Part shown: piece after piece, positions 18,735-28,129 of the stretch
Layout of the letters: each line of letters starts with the position of its first letter
How positions within the stretch are numbered: the stretch's first letter is position 1
Assembly: GCF_900200035.1 (NCBI RefSeq)
Contig: NZ_FZTC01000023.1
Location: 53,115-117,114, forward strand
Source: Klebsiella grimontii
GTDB taxonomy: Bacteria > Pseudomonadota > Gammaproteobacteria > Enterobacterales > Enterobacteriaceae
Length of the DNA: 64,000 nt
Reading direction: 5' to 3'
Notes under the pieces: generated by a model
Databases searched by the model: none
The model's input: the letters and a program-made list of their open reading frames with translations, nothing else
What the model was told of the DNA's origin: nothing
Made by a program: the position numbers and the translations under genes

Positions 18735-19745
18735 ATGGCTACAATGCTGGATGTCTCAATTCGCGCAGGCGTCTCTAAAGCGACGGTTTCCCGCGTGTTG
18801 AACGGCACGGGTCAGGTGAAAGAGAGCACCCGCCAACAGGTTTTTAAGGCGATGGAAGAGCTGGGCTATCGGCCTAACTTTCTCGCCCGCTCGCTGGCGA
18901 ACCGCACCAGCAACAGCATCGGTCTGGTGGTTTCCACCTTTGACGGCTTCTATTTTGGTCGCCTGCTGCAGCAGGCCTCCCGCCAGACGGAAGCCTGGGG
19001 CAAACAGCTGATCGTCACCGACGGCCACGATGCGCCGGAGCGTGAAGAAGAGGCGGTGCAGATGCTGGCCGATCGCCAGTGCGACGCCATCGTGCTCTAC
19101 ACCCGCCATATGAGCGAAAAGAAGATCATGTCGCTGATTGAGTCCATCGCCATGCCGCTGGTGGTGATTAACCGCGACGTTAGCCAGGCGCGGGAGCGCT
19201 GCGTGTTCTTCGAACAGCAGGATGCGGCGTTCCAGGCGGTGGAGTACCTGATTACCCAGGGCCATCGCGATATTGCCTGTTTAACCGTGCCGATGCACAC
19301 GCCGACGGGCAAAGCCCGCCTGGAAGGGTATCGTAACGCGCTGAAAAAGCACGGCATCAAGTGGGATCCGGCGAAGGTGAAATACGGTGACTCCACCATG
19401 AGCCGCGGCTATGAGCTGTGCTGCGAGCTGCTGGAAGAGAAGACGCCGTTTAGCGCGCTGTTTTCCTGTAACGATGATATGGCGCTGGGCGCGTCGAAAG
19501 CGCTGCATCAGGCAGGGCTGCGGATCCCGCAGGATATTTCGCTGTTTGGTTTTGATGACGCGCCGAGCGCGAAATGGCTGGAGCCGGGGCTATCGACGGT
19601 CTATTTGCCGATCGACAACATGATCACCACCGCTATCGATCAGGCCATTAAGCTTGCCAACGGTCAGCCGATCGAGACCATACCGCCGTTTACCGGCAAG
19701 CTGGTGCTGCGCGAGTCGGTGACAACCGGCCCGTATTACACATAA
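18735..19745 (+). CDS. LacI-family regulator of the beta-glucoside locus
   Basis: A 336-residue LacI/GalR-type repressor. The HTH is MATMLDVSIRAGVSKATVSR, followed by a hinge with ARSLANRTSN and a sugar-binding domain with the FGFDDAPSAKW segment near the end. Its style is close to AscG, the repressor of the E. coli asc aryl-beta-glucoside genes. It is transcribed divergently from the IIC-GH1 operon, so it likely controls it. Its own operator could not be identified; the repeats in the gap look like GntR/UxuR boxes instead. A CRP-like half site TGTGATAAACTGC lies near 18690. Confidence 0.87.
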   Translation: MATMLDVSIRAGVSKATVSRVLNGTGQVKESTRQQVFKAMEELGYRPNFLARSLANRTSNSIGLVVSTFDGFYFGRLLQQASRQTEAWGKQLIVTDGHDAPEREEEAVQMLADRQCDAIVLYTRHMSEKKIMSLIESIAMPLVVINRDVSQARERCVFFEQQDAAFQAVEYLITQGHRDIACLTVPMHTPTGKARLEGYRNALKKHGIKWDPAKVKYGDSTMSRGYELCCELLEEKTPFSALFSCNDDMALGASKALHQAGLRIPQDISLFGFDDAPSAKWLEPGLSTVYLPIDNMITTAIDQAIKLANGQPIETIPPFTGKLVLRESVTTGPYYT

Positions 19746-19757
19746 TTAGCTGGAATC

Positions 19758-19840
19758 GCCCGGTGGCGGTTAACGCCTTACCGGGCCTACAAAAATCCGC
19801 AATCCCCTGTAGGGCGGGTAAGGAGCCAGCCGCCACCCGA
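19758..19840. repeat. REP pair between lacI-type gene and lysA
   Basis: Two inverted REP-like units in a convergent gap: GCCCGGTGGCGG...CCTTACCGGGCCTAC (19758-19790) and its counterpart CTGTAGGGCGGGTAAGG...GCCGCCACCCGA (19807-19840). They separate the beta-glucoside locus from lysA. Confidence 0.72.
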
Positions 19841-19870
19841 CAGAAACGCAAAAGGCCTTCGGGTACCACT

Positions 19871-21133
19871 TTACAGCAGCTCAAGCGCCAGCAGCTCTTC
19901 AATGGTCTGGCGACGACGAATCAGCCGCGCTTTGCCGTTGTCGAACAGCACCTCCGGCAGCAGCGGACGGCTGTTGTAGTTAGAAGACATCGACGCGCCG
20001 TAAGCGCCGGTATCGTGCAGCACCAGATAATCCCCCGGCGCCACCGCAGGCAGCAGGCGGGTTTCCACTTTCCCCCCTTCCTGCTGGGTAAAGACATCGC
20101 CCGATTCGCACAGCGGCCCGGCCACCACGGTTTCAATCTGCGCCGCGGCGCGCAGATCGCGACCATCCGCAGCGAGAGCGGTAATATGGTGATAGCTGCC
20201 GTACATCGCCGGGCGCATCAAATCATTAAACCCGGCGTCAATCAGCACGAAGTGGCGGCTGCCCATCTCCTTCACGCTGCGAACCTGAGAAACCAGCACC
20301 CCGGATTCCGCCACCAGGAAACGACCCGGCTCGATCTCAAGCTTCACCGGATGACCCAGATGTTTAGCGATCTGCTCGCGCGCGGCGTTCCACAAGCCGA
20401 AGTAGTGATCGGTGTCGATCGCCTCTTCATCTTCGTGATACGGGATCGACAGCCCACCGCCGGCGGAGATCGCCTGCAGATCCTGGCCGAATTCAACCAC
20501 CTGTCGCACCATCGCGCCGCAAACCTGTTCCAGGTGGCCATAGTCGACCCCAGAACCGATATGCATATGAATACCCACCAGCTGGAGCTGGTAACGGCGC
20601 ATCACTTCCAGCGCCGCCGTTAAATGGCTGTGCCAGATCCCGTGCTTGCTGTTTTCGCCGCCGGTATTGGTTTTTTGGCTATGGCCGTGGCCGAAGCCCG
20701 GGTTAACGCGCAGCCAGACGCGATGGCCAGGAGAAACTTCGCCCAGCTGGCTCAGCATATCGATAGATCCGGCGTTGACCGGGATCTGCAGTTCTTTAAC
20801 CCGCGCCAGCGTCGCGTCGTCGATCAGGTCAGCGGTAAAGACGACATCGTCCGGATGCTGATGCGGATCGTACCCCGCCGCCAGCGCGCGCTCGATCTCG
20901 CCCAGCGACACCGAATCGACCTTCACGCCCTGCTCGCACATCAGGCGCAGAATGTGGATATTGGAGCAGGCCTTCTGCGCAAAACGCACCACGTCGAACT
21001 TGCTCAACTGGGCAATCTGGCGGCGGATAATCTGCGCGTCGTAAACCCAAACCGGGCAGCCGAACTCGGCGGGCAGACGCAGCAGGTTTTCTGCGCTCAG
21101 GTCGGTATCGGTGGCGTAAAGCGAGTGTGGCAT
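19871..21133 (-). CDS. lysA: Diaminopimelate decarboxylase
   Basis: LysA is a PLP enzyme that decarboxylates meso-diaminopimelate to L-lysine, the last step of lysine synthesis. The 420-residue protein matches E. coli. PLP lysine is in VRFAQKACSN (near residue 54), the phosphate-binding glycine loop in ISAGGGLSIPY and the active-site cysteine in GPLCESGDV. Transcribed divergently from lysR, its activator, with an inverted repeat between them at 21198-21222. Confidence 0.97.
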   Translation of the reverse strand: MPHSLYATDTDLSAENLLRLPAEFGCPVWVYDAQIIRRQIAQLSKFDVVRFAQKACSNIHILRLMCEQGVKVDSVSLGEIERALAAGYDPHQHPDDVVFTADLIDDATLARVKELQIPVNAGSIDMLSQLGEVSPGHRVWLRVNPGFGHGHSQKTNTGGENSKHGIWHSHLTAALEVMRRYQLQLVGIHMHIGSGVDYGHLEQVCGAMVRQVVEFGQDLQAISAGGGLSIPYHEDEEAIDTDHYFGLWNAAREQIAKHLGHPVKLEIEPGRFLVAESGVLVSQVRSVKEMGSRHFVLIDAGFNDLMRPAMYGSYHHITALAADGRDLRAAAQIETVVAGPLCESGDVFTQQEGGKVETRLLPAVAPGDYLVLHDTGAYGASMSSNYNSRPLLPEVLFDNGKARLIRRRQTIEELLALELL

Positions 21134-21197
21134 AAAGAACTCCGGTGCTGTGTGTGTGCGTTATCTCTGTTTTTTACGATTACGCCACAGCGCGTAC

Positions 21198-21222
21198 GTA
21201 ATAAAAAATATCGTTTTATTAC
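21198..21222. promoter_or_regulatory. LysR operator between lysA and lysR
   Basis: A perfect 9-bp inverted repeat, GTAATAAAA (21198-21206) and TTTTATTAC (21214-21222), with a 7-bp spacer. It lies 65 bp upstream of the lysA start and 47 bp upstream of lysR, the right place for LysR to activate lysA and repress itself. Confidence 0.75.
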
Positions 21223-21268
21223 CAGTCTATGCAAAAATGATATGGCTTGCGCCACTTAAGGAACACCC

Positions 21269-22195
21269 ATGCCCGCCGTCAACCTGCGCCATATTGAAAT
21301 CTTCCATGCGGTGATGACCACCGGCAATCTGACCGAGGCCGCGCGCATGCTGCATACCTCGCAGCCCACCGTTAGCCGCGAGCTGGCGCGTTTTGAAAAG
21401 GTGCTGGGGTTGACGCTATTCTCCCGTACCCGCGGGCGCCTGCAGCCTACGGTTCAGGGATTACGTCTGTTTGAAGAGGTCCAGCGCTCCTGGTATGGCC
21501 TGGACAGAATCGTCAGCGCCGCGGAAAGCCTGCGCGAGTTCCGCCAGGGGGAGCTGTCGATAGCCTGTCTGCCGGTCTTCTCCCAATCGCTATTGCCGCT
21601 ACTGCTGGCGCCGTTTTTAGCCCGCTACCCTGACGTCAGCCTGCAAATCGTCCCTCAGGAGTCACCGCTGCTGGAGGAGTGGCTATCGGCCCAGCGCCAC
21701 GATCTGGGATTAACGGAAACCCTGCATACCCCCGCCGGAACCGAGCGTACGCCGCTGCTGACCCTCAATGAAGTGTGCGTACTGCCGCAGGGCCATTCGC
21801 TGGCGGCAAAGCCAGCGCTGACGCCGGTGGATTTTCACGGCGAAAACTATATTAGCCTGTCGCGCACCGATAGCTATCGCCAGCTGCTCGATGCCCTGTT
21901 TGTCGAACATCAGGTCAAACGGCGGATGGTGGTGGAGACGCACAGCGCCGCCTCCATTTGCGCGATGGTGCGGGCCGGGGTCGGCATTTCGGTGGTTAAC
22001 CCGCTCACCGCCCTCGATTATGCCGGGAACGGCGTGGTGGTACGCCGTTTTAGCGTTGAAGTGCCTTTTACCGTTAGCCTGGTGCGCCCGCTGCACCGTC
22101 CCGGCTCCGCGCTGGTCGATGCTTTCGCTCGCCATCTGCAAGAGAGCATGCCGCGCATCCTCACCCCGCTCGAAGCGGTACTTACGACAGCATAA
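21269..22195 (+). CDS. lysR: LysR, activator of lysA
   Basis: The archetype of the LysR family: a DNA-binding activator of lysA that responds to diaminopimelate and lysine. The 308-residue protein has the winged HTH in the first 60 residues ([23 protein letters not shown]) and a type 2 periplasmic-binding effector domain. The position divergent from lysA and the length match E. coli (311). Its end overlaps convergent ygeA by 14 bp. Confidence 0.95.
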   Translation: MPAVNLRHIEIFHAVMTTGNLTEAARMLHTSQPTVSRELARFEKVLGLTLFSRTRGRLQPTVQGLRLFEEVQRSWYGLDRIVSAAESLREFRQGELSIACLPVFSQSLLPLLLAPFLARYPDVSLQIVPQESPLLEEWLSAQRHDLGLTETLHTPAGTERTPLLTLNEVCVLPQGHSLAAKPALTPVDFHGENYISLSRTDSYRQLLDALFVEHQVKRRMVVETHSAASICAMVRAGVGISVVNPLTALDYAGNGVVVRRFSVEVPFTVSLVRPLHRPGSALVDAFARHLQESMPRILTPLEAVLTTA

Positions 22196-22877
22196 ATTCC
22201 ACCGCGTCCGCCGCATGAATCGCGGCCGTATCAAATACCGGCAGCGGGCTGCTCTCTTCCGGCACCAGCAGGCCGATTTCGGTACAGCCGAAAATCACCC
22301 CTTCCGCCCCCTGCTCCGCCAGCAGCTCAATAACCTGAAGATAGTAGTCGCGCGAGTCTGCGCTAAAGGTTCCCAGACACAGTTCGTCGAAGATGATCTG
22401 GTTGATACGTTCACGATCTTCCGCCTCTGGAATCAGCGTGTCGATAGCGAACTGCTGCTGCAGGCGGCCGCGATAAAAATCCTGCTCCATGGTATAGCGC
22501 GTCCCCAGCAGAGCCACGCGGCGCTGGCCCTTCGCGGTAATCGCCCGGCCGGTCGCATCGGCAATATGCAGGAACGGCACATCGCAGCGCGTTTCAATGG
22601 CCTGCGCGACCTTATGCATGGTGTTGGTGCACAGGACAATCCCCTCGGCGCCCGCCTGCTGTAGCCCGAGCGCCGCCCGGGCGAGGATCTCACCCGCCCG
22701 CTCCCAGTCGCCGCTGGACTGGCAGACTTCAATTTCGTGGAAATCCACGCTATGCAGCAGCAGGCTGGCGGAGTGCAGCCCGCCGAGGCGCGTTTTAATC
22801 CCTTCGTTAATAAGACGATAGTAAGGAATCGTCGATTCCCAGCTCATGCCGCCTAACAGACCAATCGTTTTCATCAT
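22182..22877 (-). CDS. ygeA: YgeA, amino-acid racemase family
   Basis: A 231-residue cofactor-independent Asp/Glu/hydantoin racemase-family enzyme. E. coli YgeA is a broad-specificity amino-acid racemase active on homoserine and others. The two catalytic cysteines are visible in [12 protein letters not shown] (near residue 81) and [13 protein letters not shown] (near residue 196). N-terminal [16 protein letters not shown] is the family start. It converges with and overlaps lysR by 14 bp, as in E. coli. Confidence 0.93.
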   Translation of the reverse strand: MMKTIGLLGGMSWESTIPYYRLINEGIKTRLGGLHSASLLLHSVDFHEIEVCQSSGDWERAGEILARAALGLQQAGAEGIVLCTNTMHKVAQAIETRCDVPFLHIADATGRAITAKGQRRVALLGTRYTMEQDFYRGRLQQQFAIDTLIPEAEDRERINQIIFDELCLGTFSADSRDYYLQVIELLAEQGAEGVIFGCTEIGLLVPEESSPLPVFDTAAIHAADAVEFMLS

Positions 22878-22970
22878 CCCTCCGTGCGTGAAGTTTCAGT
22901 AAAACAAAGTTGTGATCGACTTTCCACTTCTCCAGGCGATCGTTTCCTTTTAGAAGATTATGCGATAGAT

Positions 22971-22993
22971 TAAATGAAACATTGTTTCATTTA
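22971..22993 (+). promoter_or_regulatory. KdgR operator before kdgF
   Basis: TAAATGAAACATTGTTTCAT with following TTA forms a perfect 23-bp inverted repeat centred at 22982. The core GAAACANNGTTTC is the KdgR consensus of pectinolytic enterobacteria. It ends 16 bp before the kdgF start, so bound repressor would block transcription. Confidence 0.9.
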
Positions 22994-23009
22994 ATTACAG
23001 GACCAGCGG

Positions 23010-23336
23010 ATGTTTATTTTTCATAAAGAGACCACCCTTGAAGATCTGGGCAATGGCGTCACCCGCCGCATCCTTGCGCACGATGGCAAGATGATGGCGG
23101 TTGAAGTGAACTTTGAAGCGGGCGCTATCGGGCCGATGCACAATCACCCGCATGAGCAGCTCACCTATGTGCTCTCCGGCGAATTTGAGTTCACCATCGG
23201 CGATGAAAAGCACGTGGTCAGCGCCGGCGATACGCTCTACAAGAAACCGAACATTATGCACGGCTGCGTGTGCCTGAAGCCGGGTACGCTGCTTGATACC
23301 TTTACCCCCGTTCGTCAGGATTTTCTGCAACAGTAA
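23010..23336 (+). CDS. kdgF: KdgF, cupin that linearises unsaturated uronates
   Basis: A 108-residue single-domain cupin. KdgF converts the 4,5-unsaturated monouronate released from pectin or alginate into its linear keto form, a step between oligomer cleavage and KduI/KduD. Metal-binding motif 1 is HNHPHEQLTYVLSGEFEF (residues 46-63) and motif 2 is KKPNIMHGCV. The RBS is CAGGACC. A perfect KdgR operator lies just upstream and the rest of the pectin-oligomer genes follow, so the assignment is secure by context as well as motif. Confidence 0.92.
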   Translation: MFIFHKETTLEDLGNGVTRRILAHDGKMMAVEVNFEAGAIGPMHNHPHEQLTYVLSGEFEFTIGDEKHVVSAGDTLYKKPNIMHGCVCLKPGTLLDTFTPVRQDFLQQ

Positions 23337-23348
23337 TCTCTCCTCCCC

Positions 23349-23375
23349 GGGGCATGCCGCGCATGCCCACCATTT
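23349..23375 (+). terminator. Hairpin after kdgF
   Basis: GGGCATGC (23350-23357) pairs perfectly with GCATGCCC (23361-23368) across a CGC loop, followed by ACCATTTTC. The T tail is weak; it lies 13 bp after the stop. Confidence 0.55.
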
Positions 23376-23829
23376 TCTGAACTTTTCCGCTACAAATAAT
23401 TGTCATAAAGTATGTCGCACCGCAATGATTAGCAGCGCAAGCAATCTCGCCTGACTAGCCTCTCTCCGTCGGACTCTCATCCGTATCTCTGACCTCTCAT
23501 CTCTGCAAAATGCGCGCTCCAGCACCTTTTTGAAACATCGTTTCGACTTTGATCACATTTCCGCGATCAACCGAATGACTCCGTAATAAATAGCAATAAA
23601 ATAAAATTAAAACGGCGTTTTACAAAATCAGGACGCCGGGTAAGACAAAATCAAAAAACACATGTTCTTCAGGGATAAGAAGAAAGAAAAGTTTCAACCA
23701 ATCAACCATCGCCAGGGAAGGATTTACCGCTGACATACCAGGAACGCATTAACTTTCCGGCGGCACGGGCCGCGGGAAAGGCAGTAACCCCGAATCCGTA
23801 TTACAAACTCGCAAGCCAGGTAGGTATGT
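23376..23829 (+). promoter_or_regulatory. togMNAB promoter region with KdgR operator
   Basis: A 454-bp non-coding stretch. The KdgR-type sequence TTTTTGAAACATCGTTTCGA (23527-23546) has the core GAAACATCGTTTC. Immediately after it, TGATCACATTTCCGCGATCA (23550-23569) could be a degenerate CRP site. No other feature is seen; a long leader (about 250 nt) would precede togM. Confidence 0.75.
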
Positions 23830-24720
23830 ATGAATGAAAACAAAATGCTGGGATTGGCATGGATATCGCCCTATATCATAGGGCTGATAGTCTTTACCGC
23901 CTTTCCCTTTGTTTCATCTTTCTTCCTCAGTTTCACTGAGTACGATTTGATGAGTCCACCGGTGTTTAACGGCATCGAAAACTATCGCTACATGCTGACC
24001 GAAGATGGCCTCTTCTGGAAATCCATGGGCGTGACGTTCGCGTATGTCTTTTTAACCATCCCGTTAAAACTGGCTTTCGCCCTGGGGATCGCTTTTGTCC
24101 TCAACTTTAAGCTGCGCGGCATCGGTTTTTTCCGTACCGCCTACTATATCCCGTCCATCCTCGGTAGCTCGGTGGCGATTGCCGTTCTGTGGCGAGCGCT
24201 GTTTGCTATCGATGGCCTGCTGAACAGCTTTATTGGCGTGCTCGGCTTCGATCCGGTCAACTGGCTCGGCGAGCCCTCGCTGGCGCTGATGTCCGTTACC
24301 CTGCTGCGCGTTTGGCAGTTCGGTTCGGCCATGGTTATCTTCCTCGCGGCGCTGCAGAACGTTCCGCAATCACAATATGAAGCGGCGATGATCGATGGCG
24401 CGTCAAAATGGCAGATGTTTATGAAGGTCACGGTGCCGCTGATCACGCCGGTGATTTTCTTCAACTTCATCATGCAGACCACTCAGGCGTTCCAGGAGTT
24501 TACCGGCCCGTACGTCATTACCGGCGGCGGCCCGACCTACTCCACCTATCTGTTCTCGCTCTATATCTACGACACCGCCTTTAAGTACTTCGATATGGGC
24601 TACGGCGCGGCGCTGGCGTGGGTGCTGTTCCTGGTGGTCGCAGTTTTTGCCGCCATCGCGTTTAAGTCTTCGAAATATTGGGTGTTCTACTCCGCCGATA
24701 AGGGAGGCAAAAATGGCTGA
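23830..24720 (+). CDS. togM: TogM, oligogalacturonide ABC permease
   Basis: A 296-residue inner-membrane permease of the MalF type with six or so helices. The EAA loop that docks with the ATPase reads EAAMIDGASKWQMFMKVTVP (near residue 180). With TogN, TogA and TogB it takes up oligogalacturonides. The gene order togMNAB is that of Dickeya. The start MNENKMLGLAWISPY has a purine-rich RBS; the stop overlaps the togN start by 8 bp. Confidence 0.9.
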   Translation: MNENKMLGLAWISPYIIGLIVFTAFPFVSSFFLSFTEYDLMSPPVFNGIENYRYMLTEDGLFWKSMGVTFAYVFLTIPLKLAFALGIAFVLNFKLRGIGFFRTAYYIPSILGSSVAIAVLWRALFAIDGLLNSFIGVLGFDPVNWLGEPSLALMSVTLLRVWQFGSAMVIFLAALQNVPQSQYEAAMIDGASKWQMFMKVTVPLITPVIFFNFIMQTTQAFQEFTGPYVITGGGPTYSTYLFSLYIYDTAFKYFDMGYGAALAWVLFLVVAVFAAIAFKSSKYWVFYSADKGGKNG

Positions 24721-25615
24721 TATCCAACACATGTCTGAAGCAAGGGACATCGCCGAACGCGAAGTCGCGAGGACGCTGCGTCGTGAGAAAATCAACGCCA
24801 GTATCCGCTATGTGATCCTGCTGTTCGTCGGCCTGCTGATGCTCTACCCGCTGGTCTGGATGTTCTCGGCGTCGTTCAAACCGAACCACGAGATCTTCAC
24901 CACCCTGAGCCTGTGGCCTGCCCACGCGACCTGGGATGGCTTTATCAACGGCTGGAAAACCGGCACCGAGTACAACTTCGGCCACTACATGCTGAACACC
25001 TTCAAGTATGTGATCCCGAAAGTGCTGCTGACCATTATCTCCTCTACCATCGTGGCCTACGGCTTTGCCCGCTTCGAAATTCCGTGGAAGAAATTCTGGT
25101 TCGCCACGCTGATCACCACCATGCTCCTGCCGAGCACCGTACTGCTGATCCCGCAGTACCTGATGTTCCGTGAAATGGGCATGCTGAATAGCTATCTGCC
25201 GCTGTACCTGCCGCTGGCCTTCGCCACCCAGGGGTTCTTCGTCTTCATGCTGATTCAGTTCCTGCGCGGCGTTCCGCGCGACATGGAAGAAGCGGCGCAG
25301 ATCGACGGCTGTAACTCCATTCAGGTGCTGTGGTACGTGGTGGTGCCGATTCTGAAACCGGCGATTATCTCGGTGGCGCTGTTCCAGTTCATGTGGTCGA
25401 TGAACGACTTTATCGGTCCGCTGATTTACGTCTACAGCGTGGATAAATATCCGATCGCGCTGGCGCTGAAAATGTCCATCGACGTCACGGAAGGCGCTCC
25501 GTGGAACGAAATTCTGGCAATGGCGAGCATCTCCATTCTGCCGTCCATCATCGTGTTCTTCCTGGCACAACGCTACTTCGTACAGGGCGTTACCAGCAGC
25601 GGAATTAAAGGTTAA
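24713..25615 (+). CDS. togN: TogN, oligogalacturonide ABC permease
   Basis: The second membrane component, 300 residues, MalG-like. It starts MADIQHMSEA at 24713 with AGGGAGG upstream, overlapping the end of togM. The EAA loop is EEAAQIDGCNSIQVLWYVVVP (the first 20 residues of that stretch carry the motif) and the C-terminus ends FVQGVTSSGIKG, typical of carbohydrate permeases of this family. An upstream extension to 24647 lies inside togM and is rejected. Confidence 0.9.
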   Translation: MADIQHMSEARDIAEREVARTLRREKINASIRYVILLFVGLLMLYPLVWMFSASFKPNHEIFTTLSLWPAHATWDGFINGWKTGTEYNFGHYMLNTFKYVIPKVLLTIISSTIVAYGFARFEIPWKKFWFATLITTMLLPSTVLLIPQYLMFREMGMLNSYLPLYLPLAFATQGFFVFMLIQFLRGVPRDMEEAAQIDGCNSIQVLWYVVVPILKPAIISVALFQFMWSMNDFIGPLIYVYSVDKYPIALALKMSIDVTEGAPWNEILAMASISILPSIIVFFLAQRYFVQGVTSSGIKG

Positions 25616-25627
25616 GAGGGAAATATC

Positions 25628-26755
25628 ATGGCTGAAGTTATTTTCAACAAACTGGAAAAGGTCTACTCCAACGGCTTCAAGGCGGTACATGGTATCGATC
25701 TGAAAATCGCGGACGGCGAGTTTATGGTTATCGTTGGGCCGTCCGGCTGCGCCAAATCCACCACCCTGCGCATGCTGGCCGGTCTGGAAACCATCAGCGG
25801 CGGCGAAGTGCGGATCGGCGAGAAAATCGTGAACAACCTCGCGCCAAAAGCGCGCGGTATCGCGATGGTGTTCCAGAACTACGCGCTCTATCCGCATATG
25901 ACGGTGCGCGAGAACCTCGCCTTCGGCCTCAAGCTGAGCAAGCTGCCGAAGGATCAAATTGAAGCCCAGGTTAACGAAGCGGCGAAAATCCTTGAGCTGG
26001 AAGAGCTGCTGGACCGCCTGCCGCGCCAGCTTTCCGGCGGCCAGGCCCAGCGCGTGGCGGTTGGCCGCGCAATTGTGAAGAAGCCGGATGTGTTCCTGTT
26101 CGATGAACCGTTGTCCAACCTCGACGCCAAGCTGCGCGCTTCGATGCGTATCCGTATTTCCGACCTGCACAAGCAGCTGAAGAAATCCGGTAAACCGGCG
26201 ACCACCGTTTACGTTACCCACGATCAGACCGAAGCGATGACCATGGGCGACCGCATCTGCGTGATGAAGCTGGGCCATATCATGCAGGTGGATACCCCGG
26301 ACAACCTCTACCACAAGCCGAAAAACATGTTTGTGGCCGGGTTTATCGGCGCGCCGGAGATGAATATTCGTCCCAGCCAGCTGGTTGAGCAAGCGGGACG
26401 CCTGCATCTGACCGTTGGCGATGGCCTGCTGCCGCTCAACGACAGGCTGCAGAGCAAGGTCGACACCCACAAGAACCAGCAGGTGTTCTTCGGCGTGCGC
26501 CCGGAGTTTGTCTCCATTTCCGATGAACCGTTCGCCGAAGGTTCATGCACCGGCGAAATGGTACGCGTGGAAAACATGGGCCATGAATTCTTCGTCTATC
26601 TGAAGGTCGCCGATTATGAACTGACCGCCCGCGTGCCGTCAGATGAAGCGAAGCCCATGATTGAGAAAGGGCTGCATCGCAAGGTGCATTTCAAATTCGA
26701 TCTCAACAAGTGTCATATCTTTGACGCCAAAACTGAACAGAACATCTCTCTGTGA
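25628..26755 (+). CDS. togA: TogA, oligogalacturonide ABC ATPase
   Basis: The cytoplasmic ATPase of the importer, 375 residues, of the MalK/UgpC group. Walker A is GPSGCAKST (residues 37-45), Q-loop VFQNYALYPHM, signature RQLSGGQAQR, Walker B VFLFDEPLSNLDAK and H-loop YVTHDQTEAM. The C-terminal 140 residues form the TOBE regulatory domain. It starts 12 bp after togN with an RBS GAGGGAAA. One such ATPase can serve several sugar importers in related bacteria. Confidence 0.93.
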   Translation: MAEVIFNKLEKVYSNGFKAVHGIDLKIADGEFMVIVGPSGCAKSTTLRMLAGLETISGGEVRIGEKIVNNLAPKARGIAMVFQNYALYPHMTVRENLAFGLKLSKLPKDQIEAQVNEAAKILELEELLDRLPRQLSGGQAQRVAVGRAIVKKPDVFLFDEPLSNLDAKLRASMRIRISDLHKQLKKSGKPATTVYVTHDQTEAMTMGDRICVMKLGHIMQVDTPDNLYHKPKNMFVAGFIGAPEMNIRPSQLVEQAGRLHLTVGDGLLPLNDRLQSKVDTHKNQQVFFGVRPEFVSISDEPFAEGSCTGEMVRVENMGHEFFVYLKVADYELTARVPSDEAKPMIEKGLHRKVHFKFDLNKCHIFDAKTEQNISL

Positions 26756-26771
26756 ACCCTGGAGTATTAAA

Positions 26772-28058
26772 ATGAAAAAAGTGCTTTTAAGCGCCGCAAT
26801 CTCCGCAACTTTGGCCCTTACCGCGTTACCTTCCATGGCGAAGGATGTCGACCTGCGTATGTCATGGTGGGGCGGCAACGGCCGCCACCAGGTGACCCTG
26901 AAGGCGCTGGAAGAGTTCCATAAACTCAATCCGGATATCAACGTGAAGGCGGAATATACCGGCTGGGACGGTCACCTTTCGCGTCTGACCACGCAAATCG
27001 CCGGCGGCACCGAGCCGGACGTGATGCAAACCAACTGGAACTGGCTGCCGATCTTCTCGAAAAACGGCGAAGGCTTCTACGATCTGAATAAGATGAAGGA
27101 CGTGATCGACCTGAGCCAGTTTGACGCCAAAGAGCTGCAGTCCACTACGGTGGACGGCAAGCTTAACGGTATTCCGATCTCCGTCACCGCGCGCGTGTTC
27201 TACTTCAACGACGAGACCTGGAAAAAAGCGGGCGTCGAGTACCCGAAAACCTGGGACGAGCTGATGGCGGCGGGTAAAACCTTCGAGAGCAAGCTGGGTA
27301 AACAGTATTACCCGGTCGTGCTGGAGCACCAGGATACCCTGGCGCTGCTGAATTCATATATGATTCAGAAGTACAACCAGCCGGCTATCGATGAAAAAAC
27401 CAAAAAATTCTCCTACAGCAAAGAGCAGTGGGTCGAATTTTTCCAGATGTATAAAAAGCTTATCGACAGCCACGTGATGCCGGACACCAAGTACTATGCC
27501 TCGTTCGGTAAGAGCAACATGTATGAAATGAAGCCGTGGATTCAGGGTGAGTGGGCGGGGACCTATATGTGGAACTCCACTATTAACAAATACTCCGACA
27601 ACCTGAAGCCGCCGGCGAAGCTGGAACTGGGCAGCTATCCGATGCTGCCGGGCGCCACCGACGCGGGTCTGTTCTTTAAACCTGCGCAAATGCTCTCGAT
27701 TGGTAAATCGACTAAAAACCCGGAAGCGGCGGCGAAGGTGATCAACTTCCTGCTGAACAGCAAAGAAGGGGTTGAGACGCTGGGCCTGGAGCGCGGCGTG
27801 CCGTTGAGCAAAGTCGCGGTGCAGTACCTGACCGAAAACGGCACGATCAAAGAGGACGATCCGGCGGTATCTGGCCTGCGTCTGGCGCAGTCCCTGCCGG
27901 CCAAACTCTCGGTGTCGCCGTACTTTGACGACCCGCAGATCGTCGCCCAGTTCGGTACCTCTCTGCAGTACATCGACTACGGGCAGAAAACCGTGGAAGA
28001 GACGGCAATTGACTTCCAGCGTCAGTCTGACCGTATCCTGCGCCGCGCGATGCGCTAA
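26772..28058 (+). CDS. togB: TogB, oligogalacturonide-binding protein
   Basis: The periplasmic solute-binding protein of the system, 428 residues. The signal peptide is [20 protein letters not shown] with cleavage after PSMA. The mature part begins KDVDLRMSWWGGNGRHQVT, the extracellular binding protein family 1 fold. The start at 26772 follows GGAGTATTAAA; an extension to 26661 would lack a signal peptide. Followed by a terminator hairpin that separates it from ogl. Confidence 0.92.
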   Translation: MKKVLLSAAISATLALTALPSMAKDVDLRMSWWGGNGRHQVTLKALEEFHKLNPDINVKAEYTGWDGHLSRLTTQIAGGTEPDVMQTNWNWLPIFSKNGEGFYDLNKMKDVIDLSQFDAKELQSTTVDGKLNGIPISVTARVFYFNDETWKKAGVEYPKTWDELMAAGKTFESKLGKQYYPVVLEHQDTLALLNSYMIQKYNQPAIDEKTKKFSYSKEQWVEFFQMYKKLIDSHVMPDTKYYASFGKSNMYEMKPWIQGEWAGTYMWNSTINKYSDNLKPPAKLELGSYPMLPGATDAGLFFKPAQMLSIGKSTKNPEAAAKVINFLLNSKEGVETLGLERGVPLSKVAVQYLTENGTIKEDDPAVSGLRLAQSLPAKLSVSPYFDDPQIVAQFGTSLQYIDYGQKTVEETAIDFQRQSDRILRRAMR

Positions 28059-28076
28059 TTGACCGCTATCCGTATC

Positions 28077-28109
28077 TACCCCGCAGCTCCGGCTGCGGGG
28101 TATTTTTTT
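28077..28109 (+). terminator. Terminator between togB and ogl
   Basis: TACCCCGCAG (28077-28086) pairs perfectly with CTGCGGGGTA (28093-28102) across CTCCGG, followed by TTTTTTA. Because ogl follows only 20 bp later with no space for a promoter, it probably works as an attenuator or 3' stabiliser within the operon. Confidence 0.85.
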
Positions 28110-28129
28110 AGCAAGGAGTGAATCGAATC

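Noticed and set aside
23340..23829. A hidden small gene in the gap before togM
   Set aside because: No frame with an RBS and plausible composition; the KdgR box and promoter account for the space.
24662..26470. A 602-codon open frame on the minus strand across togN and togA
   Set aside because: It is antisense to two genes with clear ABC motifs; long mirror frames are expected in GC-rich coding DNA. The translation is low-complexity, rich in His, Arg and Gln, with no domain.
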